Positions 6,385 to 12,802 of a stretch of DNA of 12,802 bases are shown here, one piece after another. The position numbers and the translations under genes are program-made. The DNA comes from a bacterium (lineage in GTDB: Bacteria > Desulfobacterota > S145-22). The stretch lies in contig JALTEW010000033.1 in assembly GCA_027073795.1 (NCBI GenBank), forward strand, positions 1 through 12,802, given 5' to 3'. The notes beneath the pieces were generated by a model. The model worked only from the letters and a program-made list of their open reading frames with translations. It had not been told where the DNA came from and searched no databases. The stretch's first letter is position 1. The number at the start of each line of letters is the position of its first letter.

Positions 6385-7944
6385 ATGGATGAGGCGTTGA
6401 GAGAACAAATGTTATCGTCGGGGTTTTATCCCCATCATCCCCCCACCGTGGAAGAGGTACAAACCCACATTTCCCATGTCTTTATAGCGCCGCCTTTTGT
6501 GTACAAGGTCAAAAAACCTGTGGATTTCGGCTTCCTTGATTTCCGAACCCTTGTTCGGCGGCGCTATTTTACCCACCGAGAGCTTTATCTGAACAGTCGA
6601 TTTTCCCCCGGGCTTTATTTGGATGTTCTGCCCGTTACCTTTGACGGCAGAGAATTTCACCTGTCCGGGGACGGTGAACCGGTGGAGTATGCCCTGAAGA
6701 TGCGCCAGTTTAACGGTGAAAAAACCATGAAAAACCTGATTCAAAAGGGGGAGATGACGCGTGAGAAGGTGGTGGCACTCGCGAAGCGACTTGCTGAACT
6801 TCATGCCCACTCTCACCGTGTCAGTCCAAGGCGGGGATTGGGGTCCCATGCCTCTGTGACCTATGACTGTGAGGAAAACTTTGAACAACTTTCCCCGTTT
6901 GTGGGTGACTTCGTGGACAGGGTATCATGGCAGAACACCAAGGAGGGAACCCTAAGTTTCCTTCAAAGGCACCGCGACCTTTTTGAAGCACGGCACCGGA
7001 GTGGGTTTATCCGGGACTGCCATGGGGACCTTCACACCGAGCACGTCATCTTTGAAGGCGATACCATCTATATCTTCGACTGTATCGAGTTTAATGAGCG
7101 TTTCCGTTATATCGATACCATGTCCGATCTGTCCTTTCTTGTCATGGAGCTGATCTTTATGGATCAGATCCCCCTCAGCGAGACACTCCTAAGCACCTAT
7201 TTCGCGTTTGTTGAAGACAAGTGGGGCGGGTTTCTGCTCGATTTCTATGCCTGTTACCGGGCGACGGTTCGGGCAAAGGTTCATGCCTTTACGGCGGGGG
7301 ATGCCTCCGTGCCTGAGGCGCAGAGGCATCATTCGAAATTGTTGTCGCGTGCCTATCTTGAACTCGCGGAACGGCTGATAGGACGTTTTCAACGGCCCTA
7401 TCTTATCATAACTATGGGGTTTTCGGGAACAGGGAAAACAACCGTGACGCAGGCGCTGGCAGCGAGATCTGGGATAGAGGTTTTGCGTTCCGATGTCATC
7501 CGAAGGAAGGTAACGGAGGGACAGCCGGTGTCAACGGGTGCCTGGAACGTGGGAATATATCAGCCGGAGAGCCGGGCCCTGGTTTATGAAACCATGTTCG
7601 CGCGAGCCCGTGAAATTCTGGGTGCCGGACGTTCCATTTGTCTCGACGCCAGTTTCCTGGAGAAGAAGCAGAGGGAAGAGGCGCTGAGGCTGTCACGGGA
7701 GTTGCAGGTGAACCTCCTGGCAATCGAGTGTGCCTGTGATGAGGAAAGGGTAAAGCAGCGTCTGCAGGGGCGAAATAAGGAGGGGAAAGACCCCTCGGAT
7801 GCTGATTTCTCCATCTATCAGAGACAGAAGGAAGTGTTTGGGGGCTGGGACCCCATCCCCTCAATCCGGCGATTTACCATCGATACGACCCATGGAATTT
7901 CAGATACTGAACTATCCATGCTGGCGGCTTTTGTGGCACGCTGA
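6385..7944 (+). CDS. Fused aminoglycoside-phosphotransferase-like / P-loop kinase protein
   Basis: This is a 519-residue cytoplasmic protein with two kinase-type domains, the COG2187-COG0645 architecture. The N-terminal part (about 1-330) is protein-kinase/APH-like: a probable nucleotide Lys in VYKVKKPVDFGFLDF, the catalytic loop CHGDLHTEH (His213, Asp215, His220) and the metal-binding Asp232 in IFDCIEFN. The C-terminal part (about 340-519) is a zeta-toxin/AAA_33-like P-loop domain with Walker A GFSGTGKTT (345-353, Lys351), then RSDVIRRKV and CLDASFL. Homologues are usually annotated as bifunctional APH/ATP-binding proteins; the substrate is unknown and antibiotic resistance should not be assumed. 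The Asn expected at the end of the HxDxxxxN loop is His220. The gene may ride on the purM transcript and is followed by a strong terminator. Confidence 0.85.
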   Translation: MDEALREQMLSSGFYPHHPPTVEEVQTHISHVFIAPPFVYKVKKPVDFGFLDFRTLVRRRYFTHRELYLNSRFSPGLYLDVLPVTFDGREFHLSGDGEPVEYALKMRQFNGEKTMKNLIQKGEMTREKVVALAKRLAELHAHSHRVSPRRGLGSHASVTYDCEENFEQLSPFVGDFVDRVSWQNTKEGTLSFLQRHRDLFEARHRSGFIRDCHGDLHTEHVIFEGDTIYIFDCIEFNERFRYIDTMSDLSFLVMELIFMDQIPLSETLLSTYFAFVEDKWGGFLLDFYACYRATVRAKVHAFTAGDASVPEAQRHHSKLLSRAYLELAERLIGRFQRPYLIITMGFSGTGKTTVTQALAARSGIEVLRSDVIRRKVTEGQPVSTGAWNVGIYQPESRALVYETMFARAREILGAGRSICLDASFLEKKQREEALRLSRELQVNLLAIECACDEERVKQRLQGRNKEGKDPSDADFSIYQRQKEVFGGWDPIPSIRRFTIDTTHGISDTELSMLAAFVAR

Positions 7945-7974
7945 CTCTTTTGACTTGACGCATGAATTGTGGAA

Positions 7975-8008
7975 GAAAAAGCCTTATCCCATGGGATAGG
8001 GCTTTTTC
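7975..8008 (+). terminator. Strong rho-independent terminator after the fused kinase gene
   Basis: A 15-bp stem starts GAAAAAGCC and continues TTATCC, closing over a CATG tetraloop onto GGATAG and GGCTTTTTC. The single non-Watson-Crick pair is a G-U wobble. The arm ends in a T5 run at 8003-8007. The matching A5 run makes it potentially bidirectional. It separates the kinase gene from the glutamate synthase operon. Confidence 0.85.
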
Positions 8009-8036
8009 ACACGGTTATTTGCATGAAAGTGTGAAA
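8005..8036. repeat. Inverted repeat upstream of the glutamate synthase promoter, possible operator
   Basis: TTTCACAC at 8005-8012 is matched exactly by its inverse GTGTGAAA at 8029-8036, with 16 bases between. The left arm overlaps the tail of the terminator. The right arm ends 17 bases before the -35 box at 8054. The arms are perfect over eight bases, and the position suits a regulator binding site upstream of -35. A weak RNA hairpin is the alternative reading. Confidence 0.4.
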
Positions 8037-8053
8037 CATTTCTCATTTAATTA

Positions 8054-8083
8054 TTGACATCGTTACACCGATTGTGGTATGTT
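8054..8083 (+). promoter_or_regulatory. Candidate sigma70-type promoter of the glutamate synthase operon
   Basis: A perfect TTGACA at 8054-8059 is followed by an 18-base spacer and TATGTT at 8078-8083 (four of six matches to TATAAT). Transcription would start near 8090, about 30 bases before the ATG at 8120. It lies in the gap after the terminator, where a promoter is required. Confidence 0.55.
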
Positions 8084-8119
8084 GCGTTTCCCTTTTGGGA
8101 GAGGAAGGTGGGGAGTGTT

Positions 8120-9211
8120 ATGACAGATCCTTATCGGGAAAAGGACATTTCGGGGTGTGGCCTCAGCGCCTACATGGATGAATCGGGGAAGCGGACCTCC
8201 GGTGAGGATATCATCCAGTCGATTGCCCTACTCCATGATCGTGCAAACGGCCTGGGGGGCGGGTTTGCGGCGTATGGCATCTATCCCGAGTTTCCCGAAT
8301 GTTACGCCTTTCATCTCTTTTACGACAACAGCGCCAGCCAGGTTGCCTGTGAGGAATTGATACATGCAAATTTTGAGGTTCGGGGATCAGGTCCCATTCC
8401 AACGCGGAAGGCCTTTGGTATCGGTCCATCCCCCATCATCTGGCGCTATTTTGTCGATCCAAGGGAGGATGTTCTGGACCATGCCGGTCTGTCACCAGAC
8501 GATTTTGTGGTGCAGAAGGTTATGATGATTAACGCCACCATCCAGGGTGCCTTTGTCTTCTCCAGCGGAAAGAACATGGGGACCTTCAAGGCGGTGGGAT
8601 TCCCCGAGGACGTGGGGGATTTTTACCGTCTGGATGAATATCGTGCCTATATGTGGATAGCCCATGGGCGTTTTCCAACCAACACCCCTGGCTGGTGGGG
8701 GGGGGCACATCCCTTCACGATCCTGGATTGGGCCATCGTGCACAATGGGGAAATCTCCTCATATGGAATCAATAGACGCTATGTGGAAATGTTTGGTTAT
8801 CAGTGCACCATGATGACGGACACGGAGGTGATGGCCTACCTGTTTGACCTCCTGTTACGGAGGCACAAACTGCCGGTTAAAGCCGCTTGTGCCGTGCTTG
8901 CCCCCCCATTCTGGGACCTGATTGAACACATGCCAGAGGAGGAGAAAAAATTTTATACCACGCTTCGCATGGTCTATGGCAGCGCCATGGCCAACGGCCC
9001 TTTTGCCATTGTTCTGGGAAGCCGTGGTACCATGCTGGCCTTAAACGACCGCATCAAATTACGCCCCCTGGTAGCGGCGCGTAAGGGGGATGTGGTCTAT
9101 GTTTCGAGTGAAGAGTCGGGAATTCGTGAAATCTGTCCCCGACCCGACACCGTTTGGATGCCCCGCACAGGGGAACCGGTCATTGCGAGGCTCAGGGAGG
9201 GGATATCGTGA
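8120..9211 (+). CDS. Glutamate synthase amidotransferase subunit (class II glutaminase, GltB domain 1-like)
   Basis: This is a 363-residue stand-alone class II (Ntn) glutamine amidotransferase corresponding to the N-terminal domain of bacterial GltB (COG0067). It would hydrolyse glutamine and pass ammonia to the FMN subunit encoded next. Visible features are the presumed nucleophile Cys13 in SGCGLSAY, AHGRFPTNTPGWWGGAHPF (about 181-199) for glutamine binding, VHNGEI (208-212) and TDTEVMAYLFD (about 233-243). The start at ATG 8120 follows GGGAG at 8111-8115. A longer in-frame reading would begin inside the -35 box at 8054 and is rejected. The first 12 residues would need removal to expose Cys13 as an N-terminal nucleophile, as known for GltB propeptides. 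The stop overlaps the next start (GTGA). Confidence 0.88.
   Translation: MTDPYREKDISGCGLSAYMDESGKRTSGEDIIQSIALLHDRANGLGGGFAAYGIYPEFPECYAFHLFYDNSASQVACEELIHANFEVRGSGPIPTRKAFGIGPSPIIWRYFVDPREDVLDHAGLSPDDFVVQKVMMINATIQGAFVFSSGKNMGTFKAVGFPEDVGDFYRLDEYRAYMWIAHGRFPTNTPGWWGGAHPFTILDWAIVHNGEISSYGINRRYVEMFGYQCTMMTDTEVMAYLFDLLLRRHKLPVKAACAVLAPPFWDLIEHMPEEEKKFYTTLRMVYGSAMANGPFAIVLGSRGTMLALNDRIKLRPLVAARKGDVVYVSSEESGIREICPRPDTVWMPRTGEPVIARLREGIS
9195..9202 (+). promoter_or_regulatory. Shine-Dalgarno site deciding the GTG start of the synthase subunit
   Basis: GGGAGGGG lies five bases before GTG 9208. This supports the overlapping GTGA start over an ATG at 9154, which lies 58 bases inside the amidotransferase gene. 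Confidence 0.7.
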
Positions 9212-10722
9212 GGTTCAGCTACCTCGAGCCGGAATTCCTTGTAGAGCGCAATATGGAGCGTTGTATCCGGTGCCAGGTCTGTGTCCGGCAATGCGCCTTT
9301 GAGGTACACACCTACGACGAGGCCTCTGATGTCGTTTCCTCCGATTCCAGCAAGTGTGTGGGATGCCTACGCTGTGTCACCATGTGTCCCACCGATGCCC
9401 TTATCGTCCGGCAGAACCCTACGACCTTCAAAGAAAACGCCAACTGGACGGGTCGGGTTATCAAGAATATCTACAAGCAGGCGGAAACCGGTGGGGTGCT
9501 CTTGACCGGAATGGGAAACGACCGCCCCTATCCCATCTACTGGGACCATATCGTTCTGAATGCCAGCCAGGTGACCAACCCTTCTATTGATCCCCTGAGA
9601 GAGCCGATGGAATTGAAGACCTACTTGGGTCGCAAGCCTGAAAGCCTGGATATCTCAGAAAAGGATGGGAAACTGACGCTGAATACGAAGCTCGCCCCCC
9701 AGTTAGAGGTAAGGATACCCGTGCTCTTTTCCGCGCTTTCCTACGGGGCCATCAGTTTTAATGCCAGCAAGGCTCTGGCCAGTGCTGCCTATGAATTTGG
9801 AACGTATTACAACACGGGTGAGGGGGGGCTGCACCGGGACCTCTATAAATACGGGCAGCGCACCATTGTTCAGTGTGCCTCGGGGAGGTTCGGGGTTTAC
9901 AAGGATTACCTGCAGGCTGGGGCGGCCATCGAAATTAAGATAGGGCAGGGGGCGAAGCCCGGGATCGGGGGACATCTTCCTGGTGAGAAGGTCAGCCGGG
10001 AGGTTTCCATGACCCGGATGATTCCCGAGGGGACGGACGCCCTGTCACCGGCACCCCATCATGATATCTATTCCATTGAGGACCTTCGGCAGCTCATCTA
10101 TGCCCTGAAGGAGGCTACGCGCTATGAAAAACCGGTTTCCGTGAAGATTGCGGCGGTTCACAACTCCGCCGCCATTGCCAGCGGGATGGTCCGCGCGGGA
10201 GCCGATATTATTGCCCTCGATGGGATACGCGGCGGCACGGGGGCGGCCCCCACAACCATCCGGGACAACGTGGGGATCCCCATCGAGCTTGCCATTGCCT
10301 CGGTGGACCAGCGTCTCAGGCAGGAGGGAATCCGCCATCAGGCCTCCATCATAGCGGCGGGGGGATTTCGAAGCAGCTCCGATGTGGTCAAGGCTATTGC
10401 CCTGGGGGCCGATGCTGTCTATATCGGGACCGCAGCCCTGGTGGCAATGGGTTGCCACCTTTGTCAGGCCTGCTATACGGGGAAGTGCAACTGGGGCATC
10501 GCCACTCAGGACCCCTACCTTGAAAAGCGCCTCAATCCAGAGATCGCCAAGGAGCGTCTGATGAATCTCCTGCGGGCATGGGAGCACGAGATCAAGGAGA
10601 TGTTGGGGGGGATGGGGATCAATGCCATCGAGAGTTTAAGGGGAAACCGTCTTCATCTGCGGGGAGTGGGCCTGACCGATAGTGAACTTGAAATTCTGGG
10701 CATCTTGCCTGCGGGGAGATAG
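9208..10722 (+). CDS. Glutamate synthase FMN domain subunit with N-terminal 2[4Fe-4S] ferredoxin
   Basis: This 504-residue subunit is the archaeal-type GltB2 (COG0069). It would combine ammonia with 2-oxoglutarate and reduce the imine to glutamate at FMN. The N-terminus holds two CxxCxxCxxxC clusters (Cys19/22/25/29 and Cys50/53/56/60-Pro). The FMN barrel shows GEGGLHRDLY, IKIGQGAKPGIGGHLPGEKV, SPAPHHDIYSIEDLRQLIY, VSVKIAAVHN, DGIRGGTGAAP and a phosphate loop IIAAGGFRSSSDV. Near the C-terminus Cys416, Cys422 and Cys427 repeat the C-x5-C-x4-C spacing of the GltB [3Fe-4S] site, ending GIATQ. An extra Cys419 sits among them, and Pro after the last Cys is replaced by Asn. GTG 9208 is chosen as start from its strong ribosome site and GTGA overlap. 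Electrons probably come from the next two gene products. Confidence 0.92.
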   Translation: MRFSYLEPEFLVERNMERCIRCQVCVRQCAFEVHTYDEASDVVSSDSSKCVGCLRCVTMCPTDALIVRQNPTTFKENANWTGRVIKNIYKQAETGGVLLTGMGNDRPYPIYWDHIVLNASQVTNPSIDPLREPMELKTYLGRKPESLDISEKDGKLTLNTKLAPQLEVRIPVLFSALSYGAISFNASKALASAAYEFGTYYNTGEGGLHRDLYKYGQRTIVQCASGRFGVYKDYLQAGAAIEIKIGQGAKPGIGGHLPGEKVSREVSMTRMIPEGTDALSPAPHHDIYSIEDLRQLIYALKEATRYEKPVSVKIAAVHNSAAIASGMVRAGADIIALDGIRGGTGAAPTTIRDNVGIPIELAIASVDQRLRQEGIRHQASIIAAGGFRSSSDVVKAIALGADAVYIGTAALVAMGCHLCQACYTGKCNWGIATQDPYLEKRLNPEIAKERLMNLLRAWEHEIKEMLGGMGINAIESLRGNRLHLRGVGLTDSELEILGILPAGR

Positions 10723-10731
10723 GAAAGGCGT

Positions 10732-11178
10732 ATGAAACGTGTCTACGCAAATGAGGCTGTGTGTGCTGGGTGCCGGTTGTGCGAGATCTGGTGTGTGGTA
10801 GCTCATTCCAAGACAAAGGATATCATCAAGGCCTTCAACGAGGAGTTCCCCCGACCCCTGCCTAGGGTCAAGGTAGAGGAATTTGGTCCCTTTTCCTTTG
10901 CCCTCCAGTGCCGGCATTGCAAGGAGCCCCCCTGTATCGAGGCCTGCATGACGGGGGCCATGCACCGTGAAACCCCGGAGGGGCCGGTGCTTCACGATCC
11001 AGACAAGTGTGTGGGGTGCTGGATGTGCATCATGGTGTGCCCGTACGGGGCAATTGACAGGGATGAAACGATAAAAAAGATTGCGAGCAAGTGTGACCTC
11101 TGCCAGGATGAGGAGGAGCCATCCTGTGTGGCGCATTGTCCCAATGAGGCCCTTGTTTTCGAGGACAGAGGCGAATGA
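10732..11178 (+). CDS. 4x[4Fe-4S] ferredoxin, electron-transfer subunit (HycB/CooF/DmsB-like)
   Basis: This 148-residue polyferredoxin has exactly sixteen cysteines in four cluster motifs. They are CxxCxxCxxxC at 11/14/17/21, CxxCx4CxxxC at 60/63/68/72, CxxCxxCxxxCP at 93/96/99/103 and CxxCx7CxxxC at 121/124/132/136. This is the arrangement of DMSO-reductase-type beta subunits and HycB/CooF proteins. There is no signal peptide, so it acts in the cytoplasm. It lies ten bases after the FMN subunit, and its stop overlaps the next gene's ATG (ATGA at 11175-11178). From position alone it should wire electrons between the flavoprotein encoded next and the synthase subunit before it; that route is inferred, not shown. 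Confidence 0.9.
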   Translation: MKRVYANEAVCAGCRLCEIWCVVAHSKTKDIIKAFNEEFPRPLPRVKVEEFGPFSFALQCRHCKEPPCIEACMTGAMHRETPEGPVLHDPDKCVGCWMCIMVCPYGAIDRDETIKKIASKCDLCQDEEEPSCVAHCPNEALVFEDRGE

Positions 11179-12446
11179 GGTACGTCATCATCGGAAACTC
11201 CGCAGCAGCGGTTGGCGGTGTCGAGGGGATTCGGAGAATTGACCCGGAAGGGGAAATCACCCTCGTATCAAAGGAGCCGTATCCCGTCTATTCGCGCCCG
11301 TTGATCTCCTATTTCCTTGCAGGGCAGGTAGATGCTCGGCACATGGGGTATCGTCCCTCCTCTTTCTACAGAGATTATGGGGTGGCAGCCCTTTTGGGGG
11401 AAGAGGCCGAGACTGTGGACACGGAGAAGTCCGAAGTTGTCCTAATGGATGGTCAGCGAATCCCCTATGATCGCCTGCTGATTGCGACGGGGGGTGTCCC
11501 TTTCGTGCCCCCTATCAAGGGAGTGGAGAGTAGGGGGGTTACGACCTTTACCACCTATGATGATGCAAAGAACCTTAAACGACTGGTTCGTGGAATAAAA
11601 AGAGTCGTGATCCTTGGTGGTGGACTCATTGGAATCAAGGCAATGGAGGGGCTTCAAACCCACGGGGTTGATATCACCGTGGTCGAATTGATGGACCGTG
11701 TCCTGGGGCTGGTGTTGGATAAGACGGCTTCGGGTATCTTGGAGAAGGAGTTACAGAAAGAAGGGGTCCACCTTGCGAAGGAGACAACTGTTCGGGAGAT
11801 CGTGCCAGATTCAGAGGGAAAGGTTTCAGGGGTTGTACTGGAAAACGGTCAAGCCTTGGAGGCGGATCACGTCATCATCGCCATTGGGGTACGCCCCAAT
11901 CTGAGAGTGGTTGAAGGAACCCCCATTGAGACCAATCGGGGGATTCTGGTGGATGACGCTATGCAGACGAACATTCCGAATGTCTATGCCGCGGGAGACG
12001 TGGCGGAGGCGGTTGACCTTCTCAACGGGGGAAGGCGTGTCATTCCCATCCTCCCCAACGCCTATCGTCAAGGGAGTGTTGCGGGTATTTCAATGGCAGG
12101 CGGGGAGGCCTCCTACCTGGGAGGACTCGTGATGAATTCCGTGGAAGTGGGGGGAATCCCTGCCATCTCCGCCGGTATCATGAACCCGCCCGATGGAAAG
12201 GGTTTTGAGGTTAAACGCTTCCTGGACCGGAAAGCCCATATCTATCGCAAGATGGTTATCAGGGAAAACCGGCTGGTGGGCTTTATCCTGATCGGGGCGA
12301 TTGACCGGGCGGGAATCTACACGGGGTTAATCAGGGAGCGTATCGATGTCCGTCCCTTCAAGCGCCGTCTCCTAAAGATGGATTTTGGGGTTATCGATTT
12401 TCCGAAAGACCTCAGAACCTATAAACTTTCGACGGTTTACATGTGA
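11175..12446 (+). CDS. NAD(P)H/FAD-dependent oxidoreductase (pyridine nucleotide-disulfide family fold)
   Basis: This 423-residue flavoprotein resembles the NirB N-terminal/rubredoxin-reductase class. FAD binding is marked by VIIGNSAAAVGG (residues 4-15) and by NVYAAGDVAEAVD near residue 270. NAD(P)H binding is marked by VVILGGGLIGIKAMEGLQ (about 144-161) followed by ITVVE, whose acidic residue usually indicates NADH preference. The redox-active CxxC of disulfide reductases is absent, so it probably passes electrons to an external Fe-S carrier. The preceding four-cluster ferredoxin is the obvious partner. Here it appears to do the job of GltD, to which it is not obviously a close relative. 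The start overlaps the ferredoxin stop by four bases. No membrane segment is seen. Confidence 0.9.
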   Translation: MRYVIIGNSAAAVGGVEGIRRIDPEGEITLVSKEPYPVYSRPLISYFLAGQVDARHMGYRPSSFYRDYGVAALLGEEAETVDTEKSEVVLMDGQRIPYDRLLIATGGVPFVPPIKGVESRGVTTFTTYDDAKNLKRLVRGIKRVVILGGGLIGIKAMEGLQTHGVDITVVELMDRVLGLVLDKTASGILEKELQKEGVHLAKETTVREIVPDSEGKVSGVVLENGQALEADHVIIAIGVRPNLRVVEGTPIETNRGILVDDAMQTNIPNVYAAGDVAEAVDLLNGGRRVIPILPNAYRQGSVAGISMAGGEASYLGGLVMNSVEVGGIPAISAGIMNPPDGKGFEVKRFLDRKAHIYRKMVIRENRLVGFILIGAIDRAGIYTGLIRERIDVRPFKRRLLKMDFGVIDFPKDLRTYKLSTVYM

Positions 12447-12495
12447 GTAGTTAGGTAGAAGGTGGGAAGTAGAAGGAGGAAGGTGAAAGGGATCC
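12447..12495 (+). repeat. Purine-rich spacer with an imperfect 14-base direct repeat
   Basis: From about 12453 to 12491 the plus strand is almost only A and G with a few T and no C. GTAGAAGG occurs at 12455-12462 and again at 12469-12476, a 14-base period, followed by a related GGTGAAAGG. It includes possible ribosome sites for the last gene. This may be decayed intergenic repeat DNA or just a run of Shine-Dalgarno-like sequence. Confidence 0.45.
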
Positions 12496-12802
12496 ATGAA
12501 GATTGACGCGAAGGGACTGCACTACCGGGTGTTGAACGAGAAGATTAACCGCCTCATCGCGGAGGGGGCTAAAACCCTGCGTATCACGAATGTCAACGGG
12601 CAGCGATATATCGGTGGTGGGCTTCAGGGAAACATACGGATTACGGTGGAAGGCATTGCGGGCAATGACCTGGCTGCCTTCATGGATGGGCCGAAGATCC
12701 GTGTGAAGGGCAACGCTCAGGATGGCGTGGCCAATACCCTGAATGCCGGTGAGGTCGTCATCGATGGCAACGCCGGGGATGTGCTGGGGTACGGGATGCG
12801 GG
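12496..12802 (+). CDS. Glutamate synthase GXGXG domain subunit (GltB domain 3-like), partial
   Basis: An open frame starts at ATG 12496 and runs off the window after 102 codons. The translation holds a right-handed beta-helix pattern: YIGGGLQGNIRITVEGIAGN, DGPKIRVKGNAQDGVANTLN, then VVIDGNAGDVLGYGMR. The repeating G-N-A-x-D/G pattern is that of the GXGXG domain found at the C-terminus of GltB (COG0070) and in formylmethanofuran dehydrogenase subunit C. After the amidotransferase and FMN subunits encoded just upstream, the GltB3 reading is much more likely. The domain is structural and connects the glutaminase and synthase sites. The start follows a purine-rich spacer with AAAGGG four bases upstream. 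The 3' end is missing, so nothing can be said of its C-terminus. Confidence 0.85.
   Translation, partial: MKIDAKGLHYRVLNEKINRLIAEGAKTLRITNVNGQRYIGGGLQGNIRITVEGIAGNDLAAFMDGPKIRVKGNAQDGVANTLNAGEVVIDGNAGDVLGYGMR

Noticed and set aside
6385..7944. Antibiotic-resistance gene or zeta toxin of a toxin-antitoxin pair
   Set aside because: The aminoglycoside-phosphotransferase and zeta-like similarity is at fold level only. No antitoxin gene lies beside it, and the fusion is a known chromosomal architecture.
8071..8090. Possible sigma54 promoter ahead of the nitrogen operon
   Set aside because: TGG and TTGC elements are present, but GG to GC is 8 bases instead of the required 12. The same check fails at 6336-6356, where the offsets are 15 or 9.
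8054..8119. An upstream in-frame TTG start for the amidotransferase
   Set aside because: The TTG is the first codon of the -35 box TTGACA, has no Shine-Dalgarno, and would add a segment unlike the family.
9154..9207. ATG 9154 as start of the FMN subunit
   Set aside because: It would overlap the amidotransferase gene by 58 bases; GTG 9208 has a strong ribosome site and begins just before the ferredoxin domain.
10045..10587. A 180-codon minus-strand open frame inside the FMN subunit gene
   Set aside because: It lies opposite strongly conserved FMN-domain coding sequence, with no motif and no ribosome site I could support.
12496..12802. Formylmethanofuran dehydrogenase subunit C
   Set aside because: It shares the GXGXG fold, but all neighbours are glutamate synthase parts and no other formylmethanofuran dehydrogenase gene is visible.

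Overview
The window reads as ordinary bacterial chromosome with moderate to high GC and dense, mostly overlapping genes. A discrete-subunit ('archaeal-type') glutamate synthase, a DUF1844 protein behind an HtrA protease, and a DUF523 protein beside purine genes together suggest an anaerobic member of the Desulfobacterota (former Deltaproteobacteria, Syntrophia-like). That placement is inferred from gene content only. I see no tRNA, rRNA, CRISPR array, insertion sequence, phage gene or integrase.

Layout. (1) Positions 65-2590, minus strand: an envelope-stress-like unit transcribed htrA-type protease, DUF1844 protein, HAD phosphatase, ending at a hairpin near position 13-48. (2) Positions 2591-2734: a divergent promoter region. 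(3) Positions 2735-6302, plus strand: purM, purN, a DUF523 protein and an unrecognised FAD-type flavoprotein, packed with gaps of 11 bases or less or with overlapping stop/start codons, so almost certainly one transcript. (4) Positions 6385-7944: a two-domain protein joining an aminoglycoside-phosphotransferase-like kinase domain to a P-loop kinase domain, followed by a strong intrinsic terminator at 7975-8008. (5) From 8120 to the window end: a new operon with its own promoter encoding glutamate synthase in separate pieces. These are the glutamine amidotransferase, the FMN synthase domain carrying an N-terminal 2[4Fe-4S] ferredoxin, a 4x[4Fe-4S] ferredoxin, an NAD(P)H/FAD oxidoreductase, and the start of the GXGXG domain subunit, which runs off the end.

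How the genes fit together. PurM and PurN catalyse steps five and three of purine synthesis. In the last operon the amidotransferase would release ammonia from glutamine, the FMN subunit would add it to 2-oxoglutarate, and the flavoprotein and polyferredoxin are the obvious electron route in place of a conventional GltD subunit. The least explained items are the flavoprotein at 4899-6302, the fused kinase at 6385-7944, and an inverted repeat just upstream of the glutamate synthase promoter. I did not find a clear novel defence or mobile system.
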